Origin: Candidatus Bartonella washoeensis Sb944nv
GTDB lineage: Bacteria; Pseudomonadota; Alphaproteobacteria; Rhizobiales; Rhizobiaceae
DNA: 32,125 nucleotides
Reading direction: 5' to 3'
NCBI RefSeq assembly: GCF_000278135.1
Contig: NZ_JH725024.1
Span: 397,001 to 429,125, forward strand
A program made the position numbers and the translations under genes. Below are positions 7,774-17,724 of the stretch, piece by piece (the stretch's first letter is position 1; every line of letters starts with the position of its first letter). The notes beneath the pieces are model-generated. The model was not told the DNA's origin and made no database searches. It was given only the letters and a program-made list of their open reading frames with translations.

Positions 7774-7983
7774 ACCTGCATCAACTTTTTTCATCTGATT
7801 TCTTGTTCCCTTGTTTGATCGCGTCCTTATGTCTGTTTTTTTTTGACGCAAATCATTTTGTGTGAAGTCTGCCAAAGGGTCTTGTACCAGAAGGCAGCAA
7901 AGAGATTTTCTCAAAGGAAACATACATAAAAAAAGCCAAACTGCCTCTCCTACAAGACAGAGAATAAACGTGCCATAAAGCAG
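7774..7983 (+). other. Degenerate bep leader with a lost start codon
   Basis: The gap before the Fic gene ends in a typical Bep ribosome site (CAAAGGAAACATACAT at 7912-7927). Where the paralogues read CATG-AAA-AAA, this copy reads CAT-AAA-AAA, with the G missing. Restoring the G would give MKKSQTASPTRQ, a typical Bep N-terminus, but that frame stops after 17 codons. The original start therefore seems lost. Confidence 0.55.
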
Positions 7984-8544
7984 TTGATGCAAACCTCAGC
8001 GCCCATACGCTTGAGAGTTTTACACTCTCATAAACCAAGCTACATTACAGAAAATACACACATGTTAGAGCAGAATTTCTTTTACCCCGATAGCAAAACA
8101 CTCAAAAATAAATATGGCATCATGGATAAAACAGCATTGAAAGAACAATGTGCCCATGATGCATCAAAGGAAATGATCAATCTGCGTCGAGAACCCCTGC
8201 CAGAAAAAATAGATTCCTCCTATCTCAAATATATTCATCAACGCTTGTTTCAACATACATTTGAATGGGCGGGATATACGCGTGATCAGCTCTTTACCTT
8301 TGCAGATGGCACCACTGCGAGTATGCCAGCTATGCAAAAAGAAGACGCAGAAGTTCCTTTTGCCATTGGTCCACAAATTCAAAAAGGGCTTGAAAATTTA
8401 GATAGAATACTCACTGAAAAGAATTATTTAAAAGGCTTATCGCGCGAAACATTCGTTGAACAGGCGGCCAGAACTGTTTGTTTCTCTCAACAATACACAC
8501 CCTTTCAGAGAAGGAAATGGGCGCGCGCAACGGATGTTTTTTGA
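7984..8544 (+). pseudogene. Fic-domain Bep, 5' fragment before a frameshift
   Basis: This is the N-terminal part of a Fic effector of the BepA/B/C type. NFFYPDSKTLKNKYGI, then CAHDASKEMINLR, HTFEWAGYTRDQLFTFADGTTAS and the helix up to FVEQAA are the usual N-terminal Fic features, including the flap region. After FVEQAA the frame runs into unrelated residues (RTVCFSQQ) and stops. Removing one C at 8468-8469 joins this frame to the downstream one as QAAELFVSLNNTHPFREGNGR, which matches the second Fic copy. In-frame starts are a TTG at 7984, an ATG at 7987 and an ATG at 8062; none has a good ribosome site. Either the gene is inactivated or the base is an assembly error. Confidence 0.85.
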
Positions 8545-11140
8545 AAAGCTTGGCCAATCTGCAGGACATAATCTAGACTTCTCTCTTGTGACAAAAGGGC
8601 GCATGGTGGTTGCCAGTGTTGCAGCAGCACAAAATAGCAATCTTGCTCCAATGAAACATCTATTTGAAGATATTTCCAATCCAGAAAAATGTCGTATTTT
8701 AAAGGACTTTTTGGACCACATGAAAAATATCGGAGGTGATGATATTCATTATCATTATGTCGTTGCTGCAAATGAAGGTATTATCTATGAGGGCAAGTAT
8801 ATAGCCTGCGGAGCAGAGAGCTTTCTGATGGACATTAATGGAAGGTTTATCATTGGTAAAAAAGAACATCTGACAGCAGAACAACTAAAGACATTAAAAC
8901 CTGGCAATAAATTCACCTTTACAGTCCCCGTGACCAAAGATCTGGATGCAACACGTGGAACAAAAGAGAGAGTAGAGCCTATTACGCAAAAAGAAAATCT
9001 CGAAAAGCTGAAAAATAGTGCCTCTCTCCAAGCAAAAAAAGAAGAATTAGAACATTTTTCAAAGCTTGCTGATGACAATTCTCATATTTTACCTGACACC
9101 ATAGAGCTTATGAAGCCAAATTCGCAAGAACAAGAAAGAGAACAGATAACACAACAAATTTCTCACTCTGCTCACTCTCTTGTACAAACGCAAAAAGAAT
9201 GTAAAGAAACTATTTTACAGATCAGTGACGCGATTAAAAATGATATAACGGCTGCCCAAATGGCAGAGAGGACGCTCTCTCACGACCCCAAAAGGCAACA
9301 ACAACATTCGCCAAAAGCGATGGAATGCACAACCATTTCTGCGGAGAAATTGAATGTCGCACCTCTCTCCTTCCCACACGAGCAATCGTCTTCATCTCTT
9401 GAAGCTCAAGAAAATAATCTACTCCCTCTTAATTTTTATTACCCCAATAGTGTTACACTGAAAAATAAATATGGAATTAAAGACTATGAAAGATTACAAG
9501 TGCAGTGTGCTCATGATTCAGCAAGAGCAATGATTAATTTACGCCAAGAAGCAACGCCACAAAGACTAACATCGGCATATCTCCTCTATATTCATCACAC
9601 TTTATTCAAAAATACTTTTGAATGGGCTGGTCATACCCGTGATAAACCATTTAGCTTTGCAGATGGCACCACTGCCAGTGCGCCCAAAATGAAAAAAGCC
9701 AATATTTCTTTTGCATCGGGAAAAAAAGTACAGGAAGGCCTTGATGATCTAGACCGAACACTGAACGAGAAAAATAATTTAAAAGGCTTAACCCGCAAAG
9801 CATTTGTTAAAAATGCAGCAGAAATGATGATACAGTTGAACTATATGCATCCTTTCAAAAAAGGCAATGGACGCACACAGCGCATGTTTTTTGAAAAACT
9901 TGCTGAAGTTGCAGGCCACAAGTTAGACTTTTCTCTTGTAACCAAAGAACGCATGAATCTTGCCAGCATTGCATCACTGCAATCTGGTGATGCAGAACCG
10001 ATGAAACATCTGTTTGATGATATCTCAGATCCAGAAAAAACGACTATTTTAAAGGAATTCATGGACCACATGAAAAATATCGGATTTGATAATATTAATC
10101 ATCGTGTTGTTATAACTGCTAAAGAAGATGAAACCTATACGGGCTTCTATAGAGGCGGTGGAGCAAACAGCTTCATGATTGATGTCAATGGTACTTTTAT
10201 TATAGGAAATAAAAAACATCTTACACCAGAAAGATTAAAGACATTGAAAATTGGTGATGCCATCTCCTTTACAGCACCAAAAGCTCAAGATTTACAACAA
10301 ATACTCATCCCGAAAGAAAAAATAGCCCCTCTCACAAGAAAAGAAATTACTGAAAGAATTAAAAATTATACATCGTTTCAAGCAAGTAAACAAGCAATCG
10401 AAGCTTTATGCAAAATTGTTTATGATAATCCGCATATTTTAGAGGACAGACTTGAAATGATTCATGAAAATCCCCTTGAGGGAGAGAGACTTGCATGCCA
10501 AATTATAGAATCCCCTAGGTCTATTTCTAAGCTGGCTGGGAGCAATATAGGTGGCATGATAAATAACGCACGCGCATGTGCTGAAGAGAGTATTTTGCCC
10601 TTATGTATTGCTATTGATCGTTATGGGGATACTTTTAAACAGGCAGAAAAGGACATTTTGCAAAACCATTATATGGAACAAAAACGCTGTGAACAATCAG
10701 TAGAGATACCTGGAAAATGGTTCGAAAATCTAAGCTGCCTGTCAAAAAAACAACAGCAAGAAGCCTTATCACAATCTTTTGAACTGAGAGAGGAAATAAG
10801 AACTTATAGCAGAAAAATCAATGCGCGCTTATCAGCAAGTGAGCATGAAGCGATAAAAGAAAATAATGACGAAAAAATTGCTAAAACTATTGGCACATCG
10901 GTAAATGAAGCACAAAAAATTATAAAAATCGTCAAATGTGTAAAAGAGTTACAACAAAGCATTCGCAATATAGAGTTTTCTTTCCATAAATTTGATGGGC
11001 ATTTAACACGAAACGTACCTCAATCTATGAAAGAAAATAATAACGAAACTCTCACTAAAACTCTTGGCATATCAGCAATTAAAGCAGAGAAAGTGACTGA
11101 AACCGCCAAGCAAGAAAAAGCGGTACAACAAAACGTCTAA
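8456..11140 (+). pseudogene. Double Fic-OB effector with BID domain, 3' part of a frameshifted Bep fusion
   Basis: This 894-residue frame begins at a TTG inside the previous fragment, which is not a natural start. In order it holds: the first Fic motif HPFREGNGRAQR (8498-8533, canonical); an OB-like segment (about residues 95-162); a shortened BID remnant (8978-9237) lacking the LAG core; a relic like a Bep C-terminal tail (HSPKAM near 9310); a second complete Fic domain from about 9428 with HPFKKGNGRTQR (9848-9883); a second OB segment; a full BID (about 10327-10668); and a C-terminal helical region. Canonical Fic motifs transfer AMP to target hydroxyls. In the second copy the acidic residue is lysine, as reported for BepC. 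The frame stops at 11138-11140, just before sequence that would encode a typical Bep tail. I read it as two fused fic-bep genes in decay. Confidence 0.82.
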
Positions 11141-11480
11141 ACACGTAAAGTTGAACAAGCAAAAGTGGTAGCTCTCTGACTTATTAAGCATGCGTAAGTT
11201 TCAGCTTTTAATCTGATTTCTTGGTGCCAATCATTTTGTATGAAATACACCAAAAGGTGTTGTACAATAATGCGAAAAAATTTTATCAGACCGCTCCATC
11301 ATTTGACTTAAGCAATTGATAAAATTTAAAAAACTATGATCTACGCAAAAAATGCAAAATCTCTCGAGGTGATTCAGAGAAATATGCTCCTTTGAATAAA
11401 AAGTTACAAAAACATAAAGAGAATGCATCAAAGAGATTTTCTAAAAGAAAATATGCATAAAAAATTAAACTAACTCTCCA
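11141..11480 (+). pseudogene. Vestigial bep 3' tail codons and an orphan bep leader
   Basis: In frame after the TAA at 11138-11140 are codons for TRKVEQAKVVALS and then TGA (11177-11179), matching the C-terminal tails of the neighbours. From about 11210 to 11450 the sequence again follows the bep leader: TTGGTG and CACCAA inverted arms at the terminator position, TTGATAAAATT, a CAAAGAG block and TAAAAGAAAATATGCAT. Here too the start reads CAT-AAA instead of CATG-AAA. No open frame follows, so a further effector gene has been lost. Confidence 0.6.
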
Positions 11481-11983
11481 AAAAGAACGATGATAAAAGT
11501 GTAGAAAAAAACGATACAGAAGCTTCAGAAACGAAGTCTTTTAAAGGCAGAAACGATTTACAAATACGCAAAAATAAAAGGATAAAGTGCGTAAATCAAA
11601 GCCCTATATACCGCATACCAGAACTTGTCTTCCCAGTGCGTGTCCTTCGTTGGCCCTATACTATTCTTCGTTTCAACTTTCTTCTTTGTTATTGAGATCA
11701 TCGATTAACTTCCCCCCCCACTGCCTCAATTCTATACACATAGCATAATCTTTATTTTATTCTATTTACGACTGAAACAGCAAAATAAAATATAAAAACA
11801 CGACAAAATGACTCTTCATTTTTGATCTGGCGTAAAGCTCTCTCCCCCCACACACCAACGCAAAGCTTCTTTACAGAGGTTATAAACAGAATCGCCCCTT
11901 GACTACGCATATAGATACATCCTCTCTGAGAGAGTTTTAAAGCACATTGAAGCATTTTGGGGCATGATGAGCGCACAAGACGG
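11481..11983. other. Intergenic stretch, decayed
   Basis: I see no supportable gene. The first part probably continues the lost effector. A run of eight C lies near 11711. Short open frames here have no ribosome site and no recognisable similarity. Confidence 0.4.
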
Positions 11984-12535
11984 TTATTTTATCGTTATGA
12001 ATATTCTACGAAGTAGAATTTCCATTTTATAAAGCTGATGTGTAAAAAAGTCAGATTTAACAAGCAGATATAATCTGGTATGCAAACCAATACTCCTACA
12101 TATACATAGTGCCACACACTTTTGTCTCTCGCGTTTTTTAAGGGGGATACACCCCTGACATAAAACAAAACGCCCCTGTTTTCTTATGCACAATTGTGTT
12201 GCATATTCACGTGCTTGTTTTAAAGAAACATCTCTTAGTGCACCCAAGCTCATTTCACGACAGCACCCGTAAATAGTATAACGGTAAAGCCATTGTACAC
12301 CAGCACCCTTACACTTAATAAAAAGCAAGCTGACACCGTCATATTCTTTATCAAGCCCGCATTGTCGCAACAACCTTTGCATTGAACTGATTAATGAAGA
12401 GGCATTGTTATCGCTTTCTTTAAGTGTTGTTATCCATACGCTCACCTTGCTTGTCATGTGCAAGGCAATAGTTTTGTTTGATTGATCATCAATAGCTTTG
12501 AAATAAGAGAATTTTACGATATTGGGCTCTTTCAT
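11984..12535 (-). pseudogene. P4-type phage integrase, 5' remnant
   Basis: This is a 183-residue frame starting MKEPNIVKFSYFKA. Its middle part (YDGVSLLFIKCKGAGVQWLY, then RYTIYGCCREMSLGALRDVSLKQAREYA) matches the N-terminal arm-binding domain of P4-type tyrosine recombinases, where the usual form is DGxxLxLxV...WxxRYxxxGRxRxMxLGxxxDVSLxxAR. The catalytic domain with the R-H-R-Y residues is absent, so it cannot be an active integrase. The first 40 residues are a module found three more times in the window (near 17.2, 20.6 and 31.6 kb). It lies between the effector array and the core block, consistent with a remnant of a mobile element at the island edge. Confidence 0.7.
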
Positions 12536-12978
12536 TCAAGTTACAAACGATAAATTATTATTATAACGCAATGAGTTGAAAACGGAAGCAGCCCCTAAAA
12601 AGCACAAAACCGTCATGCCTATAATTCCAAAAGAAACGAAACAGAGCACACGCCAGTACTAGTGGGAGGAGGAGAACCATAGGCTTCCTTATTTTCTTTT
12701 ACTTTCCTTTCTTCATTCCATTGCTCCACATCTACCACTTTAAAAGAAAAAAGAATTTTTGATTGTTTTAATAAAGATAATACAAACTGTAAGGAAGCAA
12801 TAAAAAAACAAACTCAAAGAGTATAATAAGCACCCTTGTTGACAGAATGATAAACACCATCGTAAAACGCTTTAACAATATATGATTGTATTGGCATGCT
12901 CATCAGATTTTTACGATTTAAAATGGTTTTAGTTATTTTTTCATCACCGCTCCTTTATGATAAACCCGATATATCTTT
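12536..12978. other. Intergenic stretch before murJ
   Basis: I see no gene. It should hold the promoter for murJ, but I could not pick out convincing hexamers. Confidence 0.35.
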
Positions 12979-14550
12979 ATGACCCTGATTAAAAAATTTG
13001 CAACTGTTGCCTCCGGAACCCTCATGAGCCGTATTTTTGGCTTTATACGCGAAATGCTGATGGCAGCAGCCCTTGGAACGGGTCCTGTTTCCGACGCGTT
13101 CAATGCAGCTTTTCGTTTTCCTAATACATTCCGCCGGTTTTTTGCTGAAGGCGCCTTTAATGCGGCTTTTGTTCCTCTTTTTGCAAAAAAAATTACGGAA
13201 GATGGTAAGGAATCTGCATGCAAATTTGCAGAAGAGGTGTTTGGCGTTCTCTTTTCGCTGCTGTTACTTTTAACCATTGCCATGGAATTAAGTATGCCTT
13301 TTTTGGTACGAACAATCATAGCTCCAGGCTTTACAGAAGACGCCACAAAATTTAACGCCACAATTCATTTTACCGCAATCATGTTTCCCTATTTAACTTG
13401 CATGTCTCTAGCAGCAATGATGGGAGGTATGTTGAATGCCTTGCGGCGCTATTTTATTGCGGCCATAGCCCCACTTTTTTTGAATATTATTTTGATTAGC
13501 GTTCTTGCCTATGCTTGGATATATCAACTTGACGCTTGGCATATCGGTTTAAATCTTTCTTGGGGTGTTCTCGCAGCGGGGCTTCTCCAACTCGCCTTAA
13601 TCGCTATTGCTTTGCGTCGAAGTGGAATGAAAATTTTCTTTCGCCGTCCCCATTTCAGCCCTAATGTTCGTAAGCTTTTAACTTTAGCATTCCCTGCTGC
13701 TATCACAGGAGGGATTACGCAAATCAATTTATTAATCAATACCAACATTGCCTCCAGTCAATCGGGTGCCGTATCCTCTTTGATGTATGCTGATCGCCTT
13801 TATCAATTGCCACTAGGCGTGATAGCAATTGCCGTTGCCACCGTTCTTTTGCCAGAACTAACAAGGGCACTCCGCAGCAAAAAGCACGAAGAAACCCATG
13901 ATTTGCAAAACCGCTCTATTGAACTCACCCTATTGTTAACATTACCTGCATCAGTGGCTTTCCTGCTGCTCTCCACACCCATTGTTAGTTTGCTTTTTGA
14001 GCGTGGGCAATTTACCAGTGAGTCAACACACTATGTTGCACAACTCCTTGGACTTTATGGACTAGGACTTCCAGCTTTTGTATTGATAAAGGTTTTTATT
14101 CCTAATTTCTTTGCTCATGAAGATACAAAAACACCAATGATTTTTACTGGCATTTGTGTTTTCATCAATATCAGTATAGCCTTAACATTATTTCCAATTT
14201 TGTCAGCACGTGGCATTGTTATTGCTGAAATTACCTCTGGATGGGTTAACACTGTGTTGCTTTGTATTGTCCTCCTCAAACGTGGTTATTGGAAATACGA
14301 CGCACAATTGATAAAACGAATTGCATGTCTCATAACTGTCACGGTTTTGAGTGCTCTGCTCCTCTATTATGCGATTAATGTGCTTGGCTTTTTATCTTTT
14401 TCTTTGTCCACACAAGCATCATTTCTCTTGCGCATCAGCACCTTAACAGGAATAATGGTTATCATTCTCTTGGTTTATTGTATTGCCTATTTTTTACTTG
14501 ATCCCCGTTCTTTTTTTCTTACCCTTAAAAATCTTAAAAAACGCCTATAA
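12979..14550 (+). CDS. murJ: Lipid II flippase MurJ (MviN)
   Basis: This 523-residue polytopic inner membrane protein of the MOP superfamily flips lipid II to the periplasmic face for peptidoglycan synthesis. The N-terminus is diagnostic: TLMSRIFGFIREMLMAAALG, then DAFNAAFRFPNTFRRFFAEGAFNAAFVPLF. It contains the conserved arginines of the first helices and the A-E-G-A motif. Hydrophobic segments continue to the end, and the length is usual for the family (about 510-530). The start ATG at 12979 has only a weak ribosome site, but the family start fits well. It is first in a + strand run with trpS 77 bases downstream. Confidence 0.95.
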   Translation: MTLIKKFATVASGTLMSRIFGFIREMLMAAALGTGPVSDAFNAAFRFPNTFRRFFAEGAFNAAFVPLFAKKITEDGKESACKFAEEVFGVLFSLLLLLTIAMELSMPFLVRTIIAPGFTEDATKFNATIHFTAIMFPYLTCMSLAAMMGGMLNALRRYFIAAIAPLFLNIILISVLAYAWIYQLDAWHIGLNLSWGVLAAGLLQLALIAIALRRSGMKIFFRRPHFSPNVRKLLTLAFPAAITGGITQINLLINTNIASSQSGAVSSLMYADRLYQLPLGVIAIAVATVLLPELTRALRSKKHEETHDLQNRSIELTLLLTLPASVAFLLLSTPIVSLLFERGQFTSESTHYVAQLLGLYGLGLPAFVLIKVFIPNFFAHEDTKTPMIFTGICVFINISIALTLFPILSARGIVIAEITSGWVNTVLLCIVLLKRGYWKYDAQLIKRIACLITVTVLSALLLYYAINVLGFLSFSLSTQASFLLRISTLTGIMVIILLVYCIAYFLLDPRSFFLTLKNLKKRL

Positions 14551-14627
14551 TATTTTATCTTGCTTTCAGAAAGAGGCTTTGTCACAAAATACAAAACGAA
14601 TAACTTCACTTAAGAAAGAACACTCCT

Positions 14628-15689
14628 ATGGATACTTTCACACCGCTTGTCTTTTCTGGCGTACAACCAAGTGGACACTTACATCTTGGTAATTATCTTG
14701 GAGCCATCAAGCATTGGGTTGAACTGCAAACATCGTATAATTGCCTGTATTGCGTAGTCGATATGCATGCGCTCACAGTAACCCCTGATCCACGCACCTT
14801 GACTGAATCAACCAGAACAGTCACAGCAGCTTTTTTAGCTGCCGGTATTGATCCTAAAAAACAAATTATTTTCAACCAGTCACACGTTTTTCAACATGCC
14901 GAACTGGCATGGATTTTAAACTGTATCGCCCGTATTGGCTGGCTTCAACGCATGACACAGTTTAAAGATAAAGCAGGCAAAAACCGCGAACAAGCATCCC
15001 TTGGGCTTTTTGCCTATCCAAGTTTAATGGCAGCCGATATTTTACTCTATCGTGCCACACATGTTCCTGTGGGAGAAGATCAAAAGCAACACGTTGAACT
15101 GACACGTGATATTGCGCAAAAATTCAACAACGACTACGCTTGCCGTATTGCAGACTTAAACTTTGGTATCTCTTTGCAAGTGGGTGAGGAAAAAAGACAA
15201 GGCTTCTTTCCAATGCCAGAAGCGCTTATTGGTGAAACAGCTACACGCATTATGTCTTTGCGCGATGGTACAAAAAAGATGTCAAAATCAGATCCTTCTG
15301 ATTTTTCGCGCATTAATTTGACGGATGATGCTGACCTGATTGCAAAAAAAATACGCAAAGCAAAAACCGACTCCGCCCCTCTTCCCGATACTCTTGAAGC
15401 CTTAGCACAACGACCAGAAATCAATAACCTACTTGGTATTTATGCGGCTTTTGCAGAAATAAGTAAGGAAAAAGCTCTTTCAGAGTTTTCCGGACAACAA
15501 TTTTCGCTGTTTAAAACAGCCTTATCCGACCTTACCGTCCATAAACTTGCACCGATCACACAAGAACTCCGTCGGCTGCATCGAGAAAGCGCTTATATTG
15601 ACTCTGTTTTGCGTGATGGCGCAGAGCGTGCCAGTGCTCTAGCAGAAAAAAATATGAAAAAAATCCGTGAAATTGTTGGATTTTTGTAA
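14628..15689 (+). CDS. trpS: Tryptophanyl-tRNA synthetase
   Basis: This 353-residue class Ic aminoacyl-tRNA synthetase charges tRNA-Trp with tryptophan using ATP. The HIGH-type signature is visible as [16 protein letters not shown] near the N-terminus, and the KMSKS loop as [10 protein letters not shown]. The length is normal. The ATG at 14628 follows a purine-rich AAGAAAG. The order murJ-trpS with short spacing suggests they may share a transcript. Confidence 0.96.
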   Translation: MDTFTPLVFSGVQPSGHLHLGNYLGAIKHWVELQTSYNCLYCVVDMHALTVTPDPRTLTESTRTVTAAFLAAGIDPKKQIIFNQSHVFQHAELAWILNCIARIGWLQRMTQFKDKAGKNREQASLGLFAYPSLMAADILLYRATHVPVGEDQKQHVELTRDIAQKFNNDYACRIADLNFGISLQVGEEKRQGFFPMPEALIGETATRIMSLRDGTKKMSKSDPSDFSRINLTDDADLIAKKIRKAKTDSAPLPDTLEALAQRPEINNLLGIYAAFAEISKEKALSEFSGQQFSLFKTALSDLTVHKLAPITQELRRLHRESAYIDSVLRDGAERASALAEKNMKKIREIVGFL

Positions 15690-15760
15690 AATACATGAAA
15701 CAATAAAGCTTTAACCGTAAAGAATAAAAAATTTGTCTGTAAAAAATAGAGAAAACCCCC

Positions 15761-16252
15761 ATGGTTTCTGAGCGAAAAAATCTGAAAACAGATCACAAGC
15801 GGAAAATTTTAGTCATTATTGATGAAACACCAGAGTGTCGCCGTGCCGTTGCTTTTGCCGCACAGCATGCCCAAAATACCAACAGAACATTAGTGTTGCT
15901 TTGTGTCGTTGATAGTATAGAATTTCAACATTTCCTAGGTGTCAACAATGTCATGCGAACAGAATCAACGCAAACTGCCCATAGAGTATTGGGAGACATC
16001 GCAAATGAAGTACGCATGACCCATGCCCTTGAAACAGAAATCATTGTTCGTGAGGGCAAAAAAATTGATGAAATTTCCAAACTAATCGACGAAGATAAAG
16101 AAATTGCACTCATTATTTTAGCTGCCAGTGGACATACAGAAGGACCAGGACCGCTTGTCCAATTAATTGGGATCAGGGGAACAGCTTTTTCAGTCCCTGT
16201 TACCGTCATTCCAAGTAATCTTGCCGATGAAGATATTGAATCTATTGCCTAA
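15761..16252 (+). CDS. Universal stress protein (UspA family)
   Basis: This is a 163-residue single-domain Usp protein. RKILVIIDETPECRRAVAFAAQHA is the first strand and helix. The C-terminal part has the nucleotide-binding type pattern with IILAASG, then GPGPLVQLIG, then FSVPVTVIP. Such proteins are cytoplasmic and act in stress survival; the exact partner is unknown. It sits 71 bases after trpS and 55 bases before the Nfu gene. The start ATG at 15761 has no strong ribosome site. Confidence 0.88.
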   Translation: MVSERKNLKTDHKRKILVIIDETPECRRAVAFAAQHAQNTNRTLVLLCVVDSIEFQHFLGVNNVMRTESTQTAHRVLGDIANEVRMTHALETEIIVREGKKIDEISKLIDEDKEIALIILAASGHTEGPGPLVQLIGIRGTAFSVPVTVIPSNLADEDIESIA

Positions 16253-16307
16253 AATACAATATTAGAGGTTCAATGATCTTTTTTGAGCCTTAATAACAGG
16301 AGAATGA

Positions 16308-16886
16308 ATGTTTATTCAAACTGAAGCGACGCCAAACCCTGCAACACTTAAATTTCTGCCAGGTCGTGTCGTACTTTCTGAAGGCGTGTTAGAGTTTCGT
16401 GACCGTGAAGAAGCTGCTAAAAATTCACCTTTAGCTGCTAAATTATTTAATATTCCAAATGTCAGCGGTGTTTTTTTAGGCTATGATTTCATCACTGTAA
16501 CCAAGCAAGACGGTGAATGGCAACATCTCAAACCTGCCATTTTGGGCACAATCATGGAACATTTTCTCTCCAATGACCCTGTTATTACCACTAACGCCAC
16601 ATCACAAGCGCAAACACACGCTCTTAACGAAGAATTTTATGACGAAAAAGACGCTGATATTGTGTTAACAATTAAGGAGCTACTAGAAACACGTGTTCGA
16701 CCAGCGGTTGCTAATGATGGGGGAGATATTACTTTCCGCGGTTTTGAAAATGGTATTGTTTACCTCAATATGCGGGGAGCTTGCGCTGGATGCCCCTCTT
16801 CAACAGCAACACTGAAAAATGGTATTGAAAATCTTTTACGGCATTTTATCCCAGAAGTTTTAGGTGTTGAAGCCATGCCGCAATAA
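16308..16886 (+). CDS. NifU-like iron-sulfur scaffold protein (Nfu type)
   Basis: This 192-residue protein has two domains: an Nfu N-terminal domain from residue 1 (MFIQTEATPNPATLKFLPG) to about 88, and a NifU C-terminal domain at about 110-185. The latter has the metal-binding C-x-x-C in GACAGCPSS (Cys159 and Cys162). It carries or transfers iron-sulfur clusters to apo-enzymes. The arrangement and length are those of alphaproteobacterial and mitochondrial Nfu1. The ribosome site AACAGGAGAA lies just before the ATG at 16308. Confidence 0.94.
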   Translation: MFIQTEATPNPATLKFLPGRVVLSEGVLEFRDREEAAKNSPLAAKLFNIPNVSGVFLGYDFITVTKQDGEWQHLKPAILGTIMEHFLSNDPVITTNATSQAQTHALNEEFYDEKDADIVLTIKELLETRVRPAVANDGGDITFRGFENGIVYLNMRGACAGCPSSTATLKNGIENLLRHFIPEVLGVEAMPQ

Positions 16887-17724
16887 ACAAGAGTAAGATC
16901 TTACAAAATACCATAGATACTAAAACATCACTCCATAGAGTTTTTTTTCTTAAGACCAAGCCACTCCAACACATGCCATTGCAACAATATATAACCAAGA
17001 TATATTCCCTTTAATTGGATAGCAGCATCTTGAAGTAGACCTGCTTCCTTTAACACAAAATGCAAGAGAATTGAAAAAAATTCTTATCCCAGATAAGCCT
17101 CCAGCCCACACACAGACGCTTTAGCAAAGAGAAAAGTGCTCTAAAAACTCTCAAGACATTAATTGATCACGATATTCATTGCTGACCACGTTGAAGAAGT
17201 TTCCCGAATATCGTAAAGTTCTCTTCTTTCAAACCCTCTTCTATTGAATCAAAAAAAACCATTCCCTTGCACATCACAAGCAAGATAGGTGTGTGGATAA
17301 AAATCGTTTGAGATAAGAAGTAAAAATGCCTCTTATCAATCGTCGTCAGCAAGAGCTGTTGCAACATAAGGGGCTGGCAAAGAGAATGATAGTGCCGGTT
17401 TGACAAAAAGAGATATGGTTCCCTGTTTACTCGTGTTGATTTTATCCATTCTTATCAAAAAAAAGTGAGCTCTTTATTGTAATAATATAGCAAATTTTGA
17501 TCTAATAGTTTTTATATTCTTGTCTTTTTAAAAAAGTAACGAAGAAAGAAAAATAATTATATTTCTTGATATTATTCTAAATTATTGTACCGTGACGCAT
17601 ATTTCTGTAAAAGTTTTCTCTTAACTTATTAAGCGATTTATTTAAATATACGATTCTTTTGAATTTCATATCCCAATTTTATTAAAGGTCGTTTAACTTT
17701 AAGTGTAGAAAATTTTAATACCAG
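16887..17724. other. Gene-free stretch upstream of the exporter
   Basis: There is no supportable gene over about 840 bases. It contains one copy of the degenerate module (17134-17320, listed separately). From about 17440 the sequence becomes very AT-rich up to the exporter gene. Confidence 0.5.
17134..17320 (+). repeat. Degenerate module copy B, + orientation
   Basis: From 17204 the + strand encodes PNIVKFSSFKPSSIESKK and then TIPLHITSKIGVWIKIV. This matches the first 40 residues of the integrase remnant at 11984-12535 (PNIVKFSYFKAIDDQSNK, then TIALHMTSKVSVWI). No start codon precedes it in frame. The 70 bases before it (AAGTGCTCTAAAAACTCTCA onward) match the inverted copy at 20470-20651. 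Confidence 0.75.

Noticed and set aside
7774-7983. Search for a small antitoxin gene upstream of the Fic gene, as some Fic effectors have
   Set aside because: No open frame with an inhibitory S/T-x-x-x-E-G/N helix is present in this gap.
16895-16910. GTAAGATCTTAC palindrome after the Nfu gene considered as a terminator
   Set aside because: The palindrome has no loop and no T run follows.
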